Below are positions 9,621 through 21,482 of a DNA stretch of 64,000 nt, one piece after another; the stretch's first letter is position 1; each line of letters starts with the position of its first letter. Under the pieces are notes generated by a model. That model was not told where the DNA came from. It made no database searches and saw only the letters and a list, made by a program, of their open reading frames with translations. The position numbers were made by a program, and so were the translations under genes. Origin of the DNA: Mixta hanseatica (GTDB lineage Bacteria > Pseudomonadota > Gammaproteobacteria > Enterobacterales > Enterobacteriaceae). Location of the stretch: assembly GCF_023517775.1 (NCBI RefSeq), contig NZ_CP082904.1, forward strand, positions 4,154,001 to 4,218,000, given 5' to 3'.

Positions 9621-10721
9621 GTGAATTACATTTTGATTTTTATCCTACTGTTGCCGATTAAATGGATCCGCAAGCTCTTCCAGAAAAAGGAAGGGCGTAA
9701 TCTGGTGATCCAAACGGCTAAAATTGGCGACTTCGTTAATATCACGCCGTTACTGGCGCATCTGCAGCATAGCGATGCGCTGCTCAGCCGTACCGTTGCG
9801 CCGCTGGCACAGCACGATGATACACTGCAAAAAATTTGGTATATCGAAGATTATAAAAGCGGTCTGCTGGCTAAAATTCGTCTGGCGCTGCAGTTAATGA
9901 ACCGCTACGACAACGTTTATCTGCTGCATCCCAACAACCTTAATCTGTTTTATGCGGCCTGCTGCAATGCGAATAATAAACGTTTTCTCTCGCACTATCG
10001 CCGCAAATGGTATCAGAGCCCGCTCTACTGGACAGCCGACGGCATAGTGCAGCACGAGAAAAACACGCTTACGCTGGAAAACTACCTTAAGCTGGCCGAC
10101 CCCACCTTAACTAAGGATGCTTACCCGAAGCACGCCACGCATCCGCTCTATCCTCTCGCTCCGGTGCCCGCAGCACTCCAGCGTCAGGATGGCATTAAAA
10201 TCGGTTTGAGTATCTCTGCAGGAAATCAGGCGAAAACCATTCCGCCTTCGGTGTGGAAACATCTGTTTGATCGTCTGGCTGACCTGCCCTGCCTGTTTTA
10301 TATTTTTGGCGCTTCCTCGGAAATGCATCGCTTGCAGGAACTGTATAAGGTGGTAGGAGAGCGAGAGAACATTATCAGTCTGATCGGCTCGATTCCGCTT
10401 GAAGGTTTGCCGCATGCCATCAGCATGATGGATTTTTATATCGCTTCTGACTCCGGCAACGTTTATATCGCCGATGCCGTCGGCGTGCCGATTATATTGA
10501 TTTATGGCCCCTGTTGTGTGGAAGAGCAACGGCCGCTGGGCGATGTTCTGTTGATTGGACCCGATCATATTGCGCCCTCTTCGTTTGTTTTTGCCGCGTT
10601 GTATCAGTTCCATCACCCGGCAGAGCAGCTTTATGCACTCGATAACCGCAAACTTGACGATATTTACGACTTTATTGCTGCCCGCCAGCCGGAGCGGCTG
10701 TGCCAAACCAAGCCTCATTAA
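9621..10721 (+). CDS. glycosyltransferase family 9 protein of the core LPS locus
   Basis: A 366-residue GT9-type (heptosyltransferase-like) protein. A short hydrophobic N-terminus (about residues 2-13) precedes 'NLVIQTAKIGDFVNITPLLAHL', the GT9 opening. 'GLSISAGNQAKTIPP' (about 195-209) and 'YIASDSGNVYIADAVG' with 'LIYGPC' correspond to the donor-binding half. The GTG start follows GAGGA. It is clearly different from WaaC, WaaF and WaaQ in this window, and I cannot name its sugar or acceptor. The downstream gene's start lies inside its last codons, so the two are likely coupled. Confidence 0.7.
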   Translation: MNYILIFILLLPIKWIRKLFQKKEGRNLVIQTAKIGDFVNITPLLAHLQHSDALLSRTVAPLAQHDDTLQKIWYIEDYKSGLLAKIRLALQLMNRYDNVYLLHPNNLNLFYAACCNANNKRFLSHYRRKWYQSPLYWTADGIVQHEKNTLTLENYLKLADPTLTKDAYPKHATHPLYPLAPVPAALQRQDGIKIGLSISAGNQAKTIPPSVWKHLFDRLADLPCLFYIFGASSEMHRLQELYKVVGERENIISLIGSIPLEGLPHAISMMDFYIASDSGNVYIADAVGVPIILIYGPCCVEEQRPLGDVLLIGPDHIAPSSFVFAALYQFHHPAEQLYALDNRKLDDIYDFIAARQPERLCQTKPH

Positions 10722-11725
10722 ACATGACTCAACAATCTGAAACCGCTGCGCCTTTACTGAGCGTCATTATCCCGATGTATAACGCCGGCAGTCTGTTCGA
10801 CAGCTTTATGGCGTCGCTACTGGCGCAAACTTTTACCGATCTCGAAGTCATTATCGTGAATGACGGATCCACGGACGGCAGCGCTGAACGGGCCGCCGAC
10901 TACGCGGCGCGCTATGAGCATATCCAGGTGATTAATCAGGAAAACGGTGGCGTTTCTCGCGCACGCAACGCAGGTCTGGCCGTGGCGCGCGGTAAATATG
11001 TGACGTTTCCCGATGCCGATGACACCCTGTCGCCGACCCTGTATCAGACGCTGGTCGAGATGGCCGAGCAGGACAATCTGGATGCCGCCCAGTGCAATGC
11101 CGAGTGCTTTTATGTCGGCAGCCAGCGTGTCAGGACGCTTATCCCGCACGATAGATTGACCTCGACCGGCGTACTGGACGGCGCAGCCTGGCTAAGTAAA
11201 GCATTGGCGACCCGGCGCTATTTGCATGTCGTCTGGATGGGGATTTATCGCTTATCGCTGATTAAATCGCGTGAGCTGCTGTTTGAGCCGGGGTTACATC
11301 ATCAGGATATTCCCTGGACGACAGAATTTATGCTCAACGCCCGTCGGGTGCGTTATACCGACACTCCTCTGTATCGCTATTATGTACACGATCAATCGAT
11401 CAGCAACCGTAAACGCACCGGGCAGCGTAACGTAGAGTATCAGCGTCACTACCTGAAAATCGCGCGGATGCTGGAAGAGATCAATCAGCGTTATCGCGGC
11501 AAGGTAAAAATTTATCCGCAGTTTCACTATCAGATAACGCATGAAGCGCTTAGCGTCTGTCACTCAGTACGTCGAGAGCCGGATGCCGATGCACGCCAGG
11601 CCATGATTGCGGATATATTTTCAACCCAAACCCACCGAAGAATGTTGCGCAATGCACGCGGCCTGAAACAGTGGTATCAGCTCCTGCTCTGGCTGAGCCG
11701 CATTTACCGCTGGCGTAAACACTAG
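10700..11725 (+). CDS. waaH: WaaH (YibD)-like glycosyltransferase, GT2
   Basis: A 341-residue GT-A enzyme. 'LLSVIIPMYNAG' opens the domain, 'IIVNDGSTDGSAERA' follows, 'GGVSRARNAGL' marks the nucleotide site and 'FPDADD' is the DxD motif (about residue 108). 'HVVWMGIYR' and 'GLHHQDIPWTTEFM' are shared with E. coli WaaH, which adds glucuronic acid to the LPS core. In E. coli waaH lies beside tdh, outside the main waa operon; here it is inside the locus. GTG at 10700 has GGAG 5 nt upstream and overlaps the previous gene by 22 nt. ATG at 10724 would fit E. coli length better but lacks a ribosome site. Donor specificity is inferred. Confidence 0.75.
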   Translation: MPNQASLNMTQQSETAAPLLSVIIPMYNAGSLFDSFMASLLAQTFTDLEVIIVNDGSTDGSAERAADYAARYEHIQVINQENGGVSRARNAGLAVARGKYVTFPDADDTLSPTLYQTLVEMAEQDNLDAAQCNAECFYVGSQRVRTLIPHDRLTSTGVLDGAAWLSKALATRRYLHVVWMGIYRLSLIKSRELLFEPGLHHQDIPWTTEFMLNARRVRYTDTPLYRYYVHDQSISNRKRTGQRNVEYQRHYLKIARMLEEINQRYRGKVKIYPQFHYQITHEALSVCHSVRREPDADARQAMIADIFSTQTHRRMLRNARGLKQWYQLLLWLSRIYRWRKH

Positions 11726-11819
11726 GCGGACAGCGCCCGGGAAGAGACCGCAGACAGCGCTTTCGCCCCCGGCTGCTTTGTCCTAAGATCGGCTCACTTC
11801 ATTCTAAGACAGGTTTTGT

Positions 11820-12896
11820 ATGGTAAGTCAGATCCCTGCATCTTTTACTCCCCGCAATATTCTGGTGATTAAGTTACGTCACCATGGCGATATGCTGCTG
11901 ACTACGCCGGTCATCAATGCGCTGCATCAGCGTTATCCCAACGCCGCGATTGATGTGTTGCTTTATCAGGAAACACGCCCGATGCTGCAGGCGCATCCGG
12001 CTATCCGTAAGCTGCATTTGATCGATCGTAAGTGGAAGAAACAGGGCATCTGGCATCAGGTTAAACAGGAGCTGAAGCTGGTTAACGCGATTCGGAACAG
12101 CCATTACGATGTAGTAATCAACCTGGCCGATCAGTGGCGCAGCGCGTTAATTACCCGGCTTTCTGACGCGCCGGTTCGTATCGGCTTTGCTTACAACAAG
12201 CGTAATAACCGCTTCTGGCATTACTGCCATAACCATTTAATCTCCACGCAAAATTTCGGTCAGCTACATACGGTAGAGCAAAACCTGCTGGCGCTGTCGC
12301 CGCTGGATGTGCCCACTAACGGCGCGCCGGTCTCTATGTACTATGCCGATGAAGACTGGCAGGCGGCGCAAAAGCAGTTGCAGGAGCAAGGCGTCAGTGG
12401 CCTTTATGTTGTTATCCAGCCCACTTCGCGCTGGACGTTTAAATGCTGGGAAGATGAGAAAGTCGCGGCGTTAATCGATCAACTGAATCAGCCTGGCCTG
12501 CAGATTGTCTTAACCGCGGCGCCAGACCCAAAAGAGATGGCGATGATCGCGCATATTCTCTCGCTGTGCCAGAATCCGCAGGTGACGACCCTTGCCGGAC
12601 AGCTTAGTCTGCCCCAGCTGGCGGCGCTCATCGACCATGCCCGGCTGTTTATTGGTGTCGACTCCGCTCCGATGCATATGGCGGCGGCGCTGCAAACGCC
12701 CTGCGTCGCCCTGTTCGGCCCAACCAAGCTACAACAGTGGCGGCCATGGGGCGCTAACAACCGGGTTATCTGGGCAGGTGATTACGGTTCGCTGCCCTCT
12801 CCGGACTCGATTGATACTCAAACCGAGCAGCGCTATTTAAGCGCGATACCGGTTGAAGATGTGGTTGCTGCGGCAAGGAGCTATTTGGATGCGTAA
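11820..12896 (+). CDS. waaQ: LPS heptosyltransferase III
   Basis: Adds the branching third heptose to heptose II of the inner core. The 358-residue GT9 protein shows 'ILVIKLRHHGDMLLTTPVINAL' near the N-terminus, 'VIQPTSRWTFKCWEDEK' (about 200-216) and 'FIGVDSAPMHMAAALQTPCVALFGPT' near residue 280; these are the WaaQ versions of the GT9 motifs. A 94-nt gap separates it from the waaH-like gene. The next gene starts inside its last codons (8-nt overlap). Confidence 0.92.
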   Translation: MVSQIPASFTPRNILVIKLRHHGDMLLTTPVINALHQRYPNAAIDVLLYQETRPMLQAHPAIRKLHLIDRKWKKQGIWHQVKQELKLVNAIRNSHYDVVINLADQWRSALITRLSDAPVRIGFAYNKRNNRFWHYCHNHLISTQNFGQLHTVEQNLLALSPLDVPTNGAPVSMYYADEDWQAAQKQLQEQGVSGLYVVIQPTSRWTFKCWEDEKVAALIDQLNQPGLQIVLTAAPDPKEMAMIAHILSLCQNPQVTTLAGQLSLPQLAALIDHARLFIGVDSAPMHMAAALQTPCVALFGPTKLQQWRPWGANNRVIWAGDYGSLPSPDSIDTQTEQRYLSAIPVEDVVAAARSYLDA

Positions 12897-14034
12897 AATA
12901 CGGCTGGCGATTGTGCGCCAAAAATACCGGCCCGACGGCGGCGCTGAGCGCTTCATCGCCCGAGCGCTGGAAGCGTTAAACAGCGAGCTGCTCGATCTGA
13001 ATATTATTACCCGCAGCTGGCAGGGGACGCCCAAACCTGACTGGCACCTGCATATTTGTAATCCGCCCAAACTGGGGCGCATATCCCGCGAGCGGGGCTT
13101 CGCCACGGCGGCGCGCGACTGCTGGCAGCGTGAACGGTTTGATATTGTTCAGAGCCATGAGCGCATCGCGGGCTGTGATATTTTCCGCGCCGGCGACGGC
13201 GTGCACCGTGTCTGGCTGGAACAGCGCGCGCGTATTGTTTCGCCGCTGCAACGGCTGAGCGCCTCGCTTAGCCCTTATCATCGTTACGTATTGAAGGCAG
13301 AGGAAGAAATGTTCCACTCTGCCGCACTGAAGAAGGTTATCTGTAATTCTGAGATGGTGAAGCGGGATATCATCCGCTGTTTTAACCTGCCTGAAGAACG
13401 TATTACCGTTATCTATAACGCCATCGATTCACAACGTTTTCAACCGGCGACTGAAGCCACCCGTGATGTTACCCGGCAGCAGCTGGCAATACCGCAACAG
13501 GCCGTCGCGCTGATCTATGTCGGCTCCGGATTTGAGCGAAAAGGTCTGAAGGCAGCGATTCAGGCGATGGCTAATAGCGATCGCTATCTGATCGTTGTAG
13601 GGCAGGATAAACATCAGGCACGCTATCAACAATTGGCGAATCAGTTGAACTGCCTGGACCGGCTGCGTTTTGTTGGCGTCCAGCAGGATGTGCAGCCTTT
13701 TTATCATGCGGCTGACGGCTTAATTTTGCCGACGCTGTACGATCCCTTCCCCAACGTTATTTTGGAAGCGATGGCCTGCGGCCTGCCGGTTATTACCAGC
13801 ACCGGCTGCGGCGGCGCGGAATTTATCATGCAGGGTGAGCAGGGATTTGTTTGCGATGCGCTGGATATCAAAGCATTGCATGAAGCTGTACAGGCCATTC
13901 CTGCAAAAACGCAGAATTCAGCGATGGGCGATGCCGCACGCGCCAGAATAGAACCTTATACGCCGCAGCGGCTGGGTGCAGAATTGCATTCTCTTTATCA
14001 GCAGCTGCTCTCTGGCGCGGCGGAAGATAGATGA
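12889..14034 (+). CDS. wabG: core LPS glycosyltransferase WabG-like (GT4)
   Basis: A 381-residue GT-B enzyme. 'LAIVRQKYRPDGGAERF' is the WabG/WaaG acceptor loop. 'SHERIAGCDIFRAGDGVHR' (about 86-104), 'YVGSGFERKGL' and 'LPTLYDPFPNVILEAMACG' with the E-x7-E type site complete the protein. In Klebsiella WabG adds galacturonic acid to heptose II; E. coli WaaG adds glucose there. The sequence reads closer to WabG. ATG at 12889 has AAGGAG 8 nt upstream and overlaps waaQ by 8 nt. WabG product is the acceptor for WabH, so wabG, wabH and the deacetylase form a functional series. Confidence 0.82.
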   Translation: MRKIRLAIVRQKYRPDGGAERFIARALEALNSELLDLNIITRSWQGTPKPDWHLHICNPPKLGRISRERGFATAARDCWQRERFDIVQSHERIAGCDIFRAGDGVHRVWLEQRARIVSPLQRLSASLSPYHRYVLKAEEEMFHSAALKKVICNSEMVKRDIIRCFNLPEERITVIYNAIDSQRFQPATEATRDVTRQQLAIPQQAVALIYVGSGFERKGLKAAIQAMANSDRYLIVVGQDKHQARYQQLANQLNCLDRLRFVGVQQDVQPFYHAADGLILPTLYDPFPNVILEAMACGLPVITSTGCGGAEFIMQGEQGFVCDALDIKALHEAVQAIPAKTQNSAMGDAARARIEPYTPQRLGAELHSLYQQLLSGAAEDR

Positions 14035-14114
14035 GTGCCGACAAGTTATCTGCTAACATGCCGTATTCCGCATATTTTGCTTAAGTTTGACGCATCAGTG
14101 TCGTAAAGATCGGT

Positions 14115-15389
14115 ATGACAACGATTTACACCGCCCTGCTTTACCTCATACAGCCTCTGATCTGGCTGCGCCTTTGGCTGCGCGGCCGCAAAGCGCCTGC
14201 CTATCGTAAACGCTGGGCGGAGCGCTACGGCTTTTGTGAAGGTAAGGTCAGCCCCGGCGGCATCCTGCTGCATTCGGTATCGGTGGGTGAAACCCTGGCG
14301 GCCGTACCGTTGGTGCGGGCGTTGCGTCATCGTTATCCGACGCTGCCTATTACCGTGACCACCATGACGCCAACCGGTTCAGAGCGCGCGCAGTCCGCCT
14401 TCGGTAAAGATGTGCATCACGTCTACCTGCCTTACGATCTTCCCGATGCCATGAACCGTTTTCTGAATACGGTCGATCCCAGACTGGTCATCATTATGGA
14501 GACCGAGCTGTGGCCCAACTTTATTAAAGCCCTGCATGAACGTCAGGTGCCGCTGGTTATCGCTAATGCGCGCCTGTCGGCCCGTTCAGCGAAAGGTTAT
14601 AAAAAGCTGGGAAAATTTATGCGCCAGCTGCTGCAGCGCATTACGCTCATCGCCGCACAGAATGAAGAAGACGGCGCGCGTTTTGTTGAACTGGGCCTGA
14701 AGCGATCTCAGTTGGCGATTACCGGCAGCCTGAAATTTGATATCTCCGTTACGCCTGAACTGGCGGCGCGTGCGGTTACGCTACGCCGTCAATGGGCGCC
14801 GCGCCGTCCCGTCTGGATTGCCACCAGCACCCACGAAGGTGAAGAGGCGATTGTGCTGGATGCGCATCGTCGCCTGCTGGCGCACTTCCCCGAGCTGCTA
14901 TTGATTCTGGTGCCACGTCATCCAGAACGCTTCGATACCGCACGGGAAATGACGCAAAAAAGCGGCTTTAGCTATACCTTGCGCAGCAGCGGCGAAATTC
15001 CTTCCAGCAGCACGCAGGTAGTGATTGGCGATACCATGGGCGAGCTGATGCTACTGTACGGCATTGCCGATCTGGCCTTTGTCGGCGGCAGCCTGGTAGA
15101 GCGCGGCGGTCATAATCCGCTGGAGCCGGCTGCGCACGCTATTCCTGTGCTGATGGGTCCGCATACCTTCAATTTTAAAGATATTTGCAGCAAACTGAAG
15201 CAGGCCGATGGCCTGATTACGGTGACCGATACCGCCACGCTGGTACATGAAATAGGTAACCTGCTGATCGATGATGATTATCGCCGTTACCATGGTCGCC
15301 ATGCCGTTGACGTATTGCATCAAAATCAGGGCGCCCTACAGCGTCTGCTTCAGCTACTTGAACCCTATCTGCCGCCACGGAATCATTAA
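14115..15389 (+). CDS. waaA: Kdo transferase (3-deoxy-D-manno-octulosonic acid transferase)
   Basis: Transfers two Kdo residues from CMP-Kdo to the lipid A precursor, an essential step at the inner membrane. The 424-residue protein begins with a membrane-anchoring stretch (about 5-22). It then shows 'LLHSVSVGETLAAVPLV' with the catalytic Glu region (about 56-60) and 'VTTMTPTGSERA'. 'GGSLVERGGHNPLEPAAH' is the CMP-Kdo-binding part (about 322-339). waaE follows directly at the stop codon. Confidence 0.97.
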   Translation: MTTIYTALLYLIQPLIWLRLWLRGRKAPAYRKRWAERYGFCEGKVSPGGILLHSVSVGETLAAVPLVRALRHRYPTLPITVTTMTPTGSERAQSAFGKDVHHVYLPYDLPDAMNRFLNTVDPRLVIIMETELWPNFIKALHERQVPLVIANARLSARSAKGYKKLGKFMRQLLQRITLIAAQNEEDGARFVELGLKRSQLAITGSLKFDISVTPELAARAVTLRRQWAPRRPVWIATSTHEGEEAIVLDAHRRLLAHFPELLLILVPRHPERFDTAREMTQKSGFSYTLRSSGEIPSSSTQVVIGDTMGELMLLYGIADLAFVGGSLVERGGHNPLEPAAHAIPVLMGPHTFNFKDICSKLKQADGLITVTDTATLVHEIGNLLIDDDYRRYHGRHAVDVLHQNQGALQRLLQLLEPYLPPRNH

Positions 15390-16648
<1,259 letters not shown>

Positions 16649-16659
16649 CAGACTGGCGA

Positions 16660-17469
16660 TTATTTCTGGCAGTGGCGGCAAAAAAAGGTGCTGCGCTGCC
16701 CATGCTTAGCGCTTTCAATTAACGTACTACATACGCGGCATGGCTCTCCGGCACGGCCATACACCTGCAGCTCCTGCGCGAAGTAACCCGGCTTGCCATC
16801 GCTCTGCAGAAAATCGCGCAACGTGGTGCCGCCCTGCTCAATTGAACGCAGCAATACCGCCTTAATTACCTTTACCAGCAGCGCGGTTTCTTCGTAGCTC
16901 AGCGACATCGCGGGACGATCGGGCAAGATCCCGGCAGCAAACAGCGACTCGCTGGCATAGATATTTCCCACGCCCACCACCAGCTTGTTATCCATCAGCC
17001 AGGGTTTGATCGCGGTACGTTTGCCGCGTGACTTTTCGAACAGGTAGTCGGTATTAAACTGTTCGCTTAACGGCTCCGGGCCCAGATGCGCCAGCACATT
17101 GCTGCCCTGCAGGTCATTACTCCACAGCCAGGCGCCAAAGCGGCGGGGATCGGTATAGCGCAGCACTTTGCCGTTGCTCATCACCAGATCGACATGATCG
17201 TGCTTCGCCGCCGGGATCGCCTCTGGCAGCACGCGTAGGCTACCTGACATGCCAAGATGAATAATGATCCAGCCTTCAGGCAGCTCCAGCAGCAGATATT
17301 TTGCGCGACGCTGCACGCTCAGCACCGGCTGGTCGCTCAGTGCATGAATCTCCTGTGATACGGGCCAGCGTAAACGCGGATTACGCACCACTGCGTGCAG
17401 AATGGTTTCTCCTACCAGGTGCGGTTCAATGCCGCGACGGCTGGTTTCTACCTCAGGTAATTCAGGCAT
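16660..17469 (-). CDS. mutM: formamidopyrimidine-DNA glycosylase
   Basis: Excises 8-oxoguanine and ring-opened purines from DNA. The 269-residue protein starts with the catalytic 'PELPEVE' (Pro2 nucleophile) and has 'HLGMSGSLR' near residue 72. '[11 protein letters not shown]' is the helix-two-turn-helix region (about 165-175). The C-terminal zinc finger (CRVC...CRHC, about 246-267) is intact. It lies downstream of rpmB-rpmG, behind a terminator. Confidence 0.98.
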   Translation of the reverse strand: MPELPEVETSRRGIEPHLVGETILHAVVRNPRLRWPVSQEIHALSDQPVLSVQRRAKYLLLELPEGWIIIHLGMSGSLRVLPEAIPAAKHDHVDLVMSNGKVLRYTDPRRFGAWLWSNDLQGSNVLAHLGPEPLSEQFNTDYLFEKSRGKRTAIKPWLMDNKLVVGVGNIYASESLFAAGILPDRPAMSLSYEETALLVKVIKAVLLRSIEQGGTTLRDFLQSDGKPGYFAQELQVYGRAGEPCRVCSTLIESAKHGQRSTFFCRHCQK

Positions 17470-17503
17470 GACAGCTCCTCACGTTTTACGGTTTCATAAA
17501 AAC

Positions 17504-17530
17504 AAAAAACCCGGCCGAAGCCGGGTTTTT
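17504..17530 (-). terminator. intrinsic terminator after rpmG
   Basis: A 7-bp GC-rich stem (17509-17515 with 17520-17526) with a CGAA loop is followed on the minus strand by six T residues. It lies 14 nt beyond the rpmG stop and before mutM. The symmetric A and T runs suggest it could also act on the plus strand. Confidence 0.85.
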
Positions 17531-17544
17531 CGTGGAAGCCGCAA

Positions 17545-17715
<171 letters not shown>

Positions 17716-17723
17716 TCAGTTCC

Positions 17724-17981
<258 letters not shown>

Positions 17982-18105
17982 TCAGCTCGAGCTTTAAAAA
18001 TTAGGTCTTGGCCGCCTCGTCAGGCTTGTAGCCCATCCAGGCGAGTTCCATGTGAACCCGCTGAGCAGGCCTAAACGCCAAACCCGAGATTCTCAAAGGT
18101 GGCGT

Positions 18106-18134
18106 AGTATACGCCTTGTATTGCCAGCGCTCAA
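18106..18134 (-). promoter_or_regulatory. sigma-70-type promoter for rpmB-rpmG
   Basis: On the minus strand TTGAGC (18134-18129), a 17-nt spacer and TATACT (18111-18106) make a good -35/-10 pair. It points to rpmB and lies between radC and rpmB. The 150-nt leader between it and rpmB (17961-18105) contains no further gene. Confidence 0.65.
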
Positions 18135-18199
18135 GTCCCGAACAGATAAAGATCCCCATGGATCGCCGAAATAGTACAGAAAAGAGACAACTTTTGCCC

Positions 18200-18850
18200 T
18201 TAAAGCCAGCCGCGCTCGGCGAAAGAAACGTATTCTCCCTTGCCTATCACTAAATGATCGAGCACGCGAATATTCATCAGCAGGCAAGCCTGCTTAATAT
18301 GCTGGGTAATATCCCGATCGGCGGCGCTCGGCTCCGCATGACCAGAGGGATGATTGTGCGCCAGAATCAACGCCGCGGCATTAAGCTTTAGCGCCGCACG
18401 CACAATTTCACGCGGATGCACCTCCACGCTGGTAATCGTACCGGTAAACATCTGCTGGGCCTGCAGCACCCGATGCTGATTATCCAAAAAGATCGCCATA
18501 AAAATTTCGCGCTCCTGATGCGCCAGCACGCTTTGCAAATACTGTTGCGTCAGCCGGGGATTCTCCAGCACATTTTCCCGCGCCAGCTGCGCCTGAAAAA
18601 AACGTCGTCCCAGTTCCGCCACCGCATGCAGTTGCGCCAGCTTGGCGTCGCCTACGCCTTTGATGGCGGCAAACGCACTCTTTTCCGCGCTCATCAGCAG
18701 ATAGAGCGAGCCAAAGGTTTCCAGCAGTTCATGCGCCAGTTTCATAACCGGTTTGCCGCACGCGCCGGTACGTAAAAAGATGGCCAGCAGCTCTGCATCG
18801 CTTAGCGCCGGCGCGCCCATCTGTTCTAGCTTTTCCCGCGGTTTTAACAC
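18200..18850 (-). CDS. radC: RadC family JAB/MPN-domain protein
   Basis: A 216-residue protein of the RadC (YicR) family. The N-terminal helix-hairpin-helix part reads '[15 protein letters not shown]' and '[11 protein letters not shown]'. The C-terminal JAMM metalloprotease-like motif is '[16 protein letters not shown]' (about 163-180) with the distal Glu in the N-terminal part of that domain. Function is not established despite the name. The start is a GTG with AGGAGA upstream. The gene is divergent from coaBC. Confidence 0.92.
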   Translation of the reverse strand: MLKPREKLEQMGAPALSDAELLAIFLRTGACGKPVMKLAHELLETFGSLYLLMSAEKSAFAAIKGVGDAKLAQLHAVAELGRRFFQAQLARENVLENPRLTQQYLQSVLAHQEREIFMAIFLDNQHRVLQAQQMFTGTITSVEVHPREIVRAALKLNAAALILAHNHPSGHAEPSAADRDITQHIKQACLLMNIRVLDHLVIGKGEYVSFAERGWL

Positions 18851-19052
18851 GTGCCTCTCCTACTGGCCGTTTTCGCTATCTGGTCGCTACTCTGCGCCTG
18901 GCGAAACGATACCGCCAGCGACTGCCGTTATCTTTTCGAGACGGCTCGCAAAGGTGGCGGGATGCTAAACGGCTTGACCCTAAGAATGTGTTAAAATCGC
19001 GCCATTATGGCGGACCTGGTTTATCAGAGGGTCAATAAGGGCAGAAGCGAAT

Positions 19053-20267
19053 ATGATGGGATTAACCGGTAAACATATTGTCTTGGGCGTCAGCGGCGGC
19101 ATTGCGGCTTACAAAACGCCTGAACTGGTACGGCGCTTGCGCGATCGCGGCGCCGAGGTGCGCGTGGTCATGACCGAGGCCGCTAAAGCCTTTATCACGC
19201 CGTTAACGCTACAGGCGGTTTCTGGCTATCCGGTTTATGACGATCTGCTCGACCCGGCGGCAGAAGCCGCTATGGGTCATATTGAACTGGGAAAATGGGC
19301 CGACCTGGTAATTCTGGCGCCCGCCACGGCTGATTTAATTGCGCGCGTCACGGCGGGTATGGCTAACGATCTGGTGACTACGCTCTGTCTGGCGACCGCG
19401 GCGCCCATTGCCGTGGTGCCTGCCATGAATCAACAAATGTACCGCGCCCTGCCTACGCAGGAAAACTTGCAGCGCCTGTCTGGTCGCGGCGTCTTGATCT
19501 GGGGGCCGGATAGCGGTAGCCAGGCATGCGGCGATGTGGGCCCGGGCCGCATGCTCGACCCGCTGGCAATTGTCGATCGCGCCGTCGCCTGGTCAATGCC
19601 CGTCAACGATCTGCAACATCTCAACATTATGATTACCGCCGGCCCTACGCGCGAAGCGCTTGATCCGGTACGTTATATTTCCAATCACAGTTCCGGCAAG
19701 ATGGGCTTCGCCATTGCCGCTGCCGCTGCCGCGCGCGGCGCCAGAGTTACGCTGGTGGCCGGCCCGGTCGCGCTGGCTACGCCTACGGGCGTGACGCGTA
19801 TTGATGTTACCAACGCGCTAGAGATGGAAAAGGCGGTAATGTTGCATATTACGCAGCAAGATATTTTCATTGGCAGCGCAGCCGTGGCAGACTACCGCGC
19901 AGCAGAGGTAGCGCCAGACAAAATAAAAAAACAGGGTGATGAAATCACGCTGAGAATGGTAAAAAATCCCGATATTGTCGCGGGCGTTGGCGCGCTGTCC
20001 GAAGGGCGTCCGTATGTTGTAGGGTTTGCTGCCGAAACCCGTAATGTGGAAGAATACGCGCAACAAAAACGTGTGCGGAAAAATCTGGACCTTATCTGCG
20101 CCAACGATGTATCCAAATCCGGGCAAGGTTTCAACAGCGATACTAATGCTCTTCACCTTTTCTGGCAGGAGGGAGAAAAAGTTTTGCCTCTCGCAGATAA
20201 AACGCTCCTTGGCCAGCAGTTATTAGACGAGATTGTCAGCCGTTATGATGAAAAAAATCGACGTTAA
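19053..20267 (+). CDS. coaBC: bifunctional phosphopantothenoylcysteine decarboxylase / phosphopantothenate-cysteine ligase
   Basis: Carries out two successive CoA steps: ligation of cysteine to 4'-phosphopantothenate (CTP-dependent) and decarboxylation (FMN-dependent). The 404-residue protein has the flavoprotein opening '[20 protein letters not shown]' and 'PAMNQQMY' in the CoaC half. '[18 protein letters not shown]' begins CoaB (about residue 195). 'AAVADYRA' and 'KKNPDIV'-type motifs follow. Two adjacent ATGs exist (19053 and 19056); the second aligns better with E. coli. The 3' end overlaps dut. Confidence 0.97.
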   Translation: MMGLTGKHIVLGVSGGIAAYKTPELVRRLRDRGAEVRVVMTEAAKAFITPLTLQAVSGYPVYDDLLDPAAEAAMGHIELGKWADLVILAPATADLIARVTAGMANDLVTTLCLATAAPIAVVPAMNQQMYRALPTQENLQRLSGRGVLIWGPDSGSQACGDVGPGRMLDPLAIVDRAVAWSMPVNDLQHLNIMITAGPTREALDPVRYISNHSSGKMGFAIAAAAAARGARVTLVAGPVALATPTGVTRIDVTNALEMEKAVMLHITQQDIFIGSAAVADYRAAEVAPDKIKKQGDEITLRMVKNPDIVAGVGALSEGRPYVVGFAAETRNVEEYAQQKRVRKNLDLICANDVSKSGQGFNSDTNALHLFWQEGEKVLPLADKTLLGQQLLDEIVSRYDEKNRR

Positions 20268-20703
20268 GATTATTGATGCGCGCGTAGGCAAAGCATTCCC
20301 TCTGCCGACCTATGCTACCTCCGGCTCCGCAGGTCTGGATTTGCGCGCCTGTCTTGATGCCCCGCAGGAGCTGGCGCCAGGCGCCACCACGCTGCTGCCG
20401 ACCGGCCTGGCGATTCATATTGCCGATCCTTCTCTGGCCGCCGTTATTCTGCCGCGTTCTGGCCTGGGCCATAAGCACGGCATTGTGCTGGGCAACCTGG
20501 TGGGGCTAATTGACTCTGATTACCAGGGGCAACTGATGGTTTCCGTATGGAACCGCGGCCAGGATAGCTTTACTATCCAGCCTGGCGAACGCATTGCACA
20601 GCTGGTTTTCGTGCCGGTCGTACAGGCAGAATTTAACCTGGTTGAAGATTTTGACGCCAGCGCGCGTGGTGAAGGCGGCTTCGGTCACTCCGGCCGGAAT
20701 TAA
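20245..20703 (+). CDS. dut: dUTP diphosphatase
   Basis: Hydrolyses dUTP to dUMP and keeps uracil out of DNA. The 152-residue trimeric dUTPase shows its five motifs: 'SAGLDLRA', '[10 protein letters not shown]', 'GLIDSDYQG', 'PGERIAQLV' and the C-terminal '[10 protein letters not shown]'. ATG-ATG at 20245/20248 lies inside the 3' end of coaBC, so the two are coupled, as in E. coli. Confidence 0.98.
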   Translation: MMKKIDVKIIDARVGKAFPLPTYATSGSAGLDLRACLDAPQELAPGATTLLPTGLAIHIADPSLAAVILPRSGLGHKHGIVLGNLVGLIDSDYQGQLMVSVWNRGQDSFTIQPGERIAQLVFVPVVQAEFNLVEDFDASARGEGGFGHSGRN

Positions 20704-20749
20704 ACGCGCAGCAACACCCTCCGCAACCCGACTTGTTTATTTTTCAGCA

Positions 20750-20770
20750 CCGTGAGATGCCTTCTCACGG
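20750..20770 (+). other. hairpin in the dut-slmA gap
   Basis: A perfect 8-bp stem (20750-20757 with 20763-20770) with a 5-nt loop lies midway between dut and slmA. A second short hairpin GGGC-CTTT-GCCC follows at 20780-20791. Neither has a T run, so they are not convincing terminators. They may be attenuating or mRNA-stabilising structures. Confidence 0.4.
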
Positions 20771-20823
20771 ATGTTGCGTGGGCCTTTGCCCGTTTATGAT
20801 AAATCTCAGGGGTTTATAACGTC

Positions 20824-21420
20824 ATGGCAGAAAAAAAGAGCGCGAAAAGGAATCGTCGCGATGAAATCCTGCAGGCTCTGGCACAGATGCTGGAATCCAG
20901 CGACGGCAGTCAGCGCATTACCACCGCTAAGCTGGCCGCCACGGTAGGTGTTTCTGAAGCCGCGCTTTACCGTCACTTTCCCAGCAAAACGCGCATGTTT
21001 GATAGCCTGATCGAGTTTATTGAAGACAGCCTAATCACCCGTATCAACGCGATTCTGAAAGATGAAAAAGAGACCATGACGCGTCTGCGCATGATCGTGC
21101 AGCTGATTTTAGGTTTTGGCGAGTTGAATCCTGGCCTGACACGTATTCTCACCGGCCATGCGCTGATGTTTGAACAGGACCGTTTACAGGGCCGCATTAA
21201 TCAGCTTTTCGAACGTATCGAAGCCCAGCTAAGGCAGGTTATGCGTGAGCGCAGAATGCGTGAAGGGGAAGGTTTCGCCACTGACGAAACGCTGCTTGCC
21301 AGCCAGCTGTTGGCCTTCTGCGAAGGAATGCTATCGCGCTTTGTGCGTTCAGAGTTCCGCTATCTGCCGACGCAGGAATTTGACGTACGCTGGCCGCTGC
21401 TGGCGGCGCAGCTGGTATAA
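20824..21420 (+). CDS. slmA: nucleoid occlusion factor SlmA
   Basis: A TetR-family DNA-binding protein that binds chromosomal sites and blocks FtsZ assembly over the nucleoid. The 198-residue protein has the N-terminal helix-turn-helix '[30 protein letters not shown]' in two parts (about 38-67). '[18 protein letters not shown]' is shared with E. coli SlmA. It sits in the conserved coaBC-dut-slmA-pyrE order. Confidence 0.97.
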   Translation: MAEKKSAKRNRRDEILQALAQMLESSDGSQRITTAKLAATVGVSEAALYRHFPSKTRMFDSLIEFIEDSLITRINAILKDEKETMTRLRMIVQLILGFGELNPGLTRILTGHALMFEQDRLQGRINQLFERIEAQLRQVMRERRMREGEGFATDETLLASQLLAFCEGMLSRFVRSEFRYLPTQEFDVRWPLLAAQLV

Positions 21421-21482
21421 ACGGCAAATTGTCCTCAGGCTGCCGGGCCAACATTAGCCCGGCGACGCTGCCTGGCGGTCGT

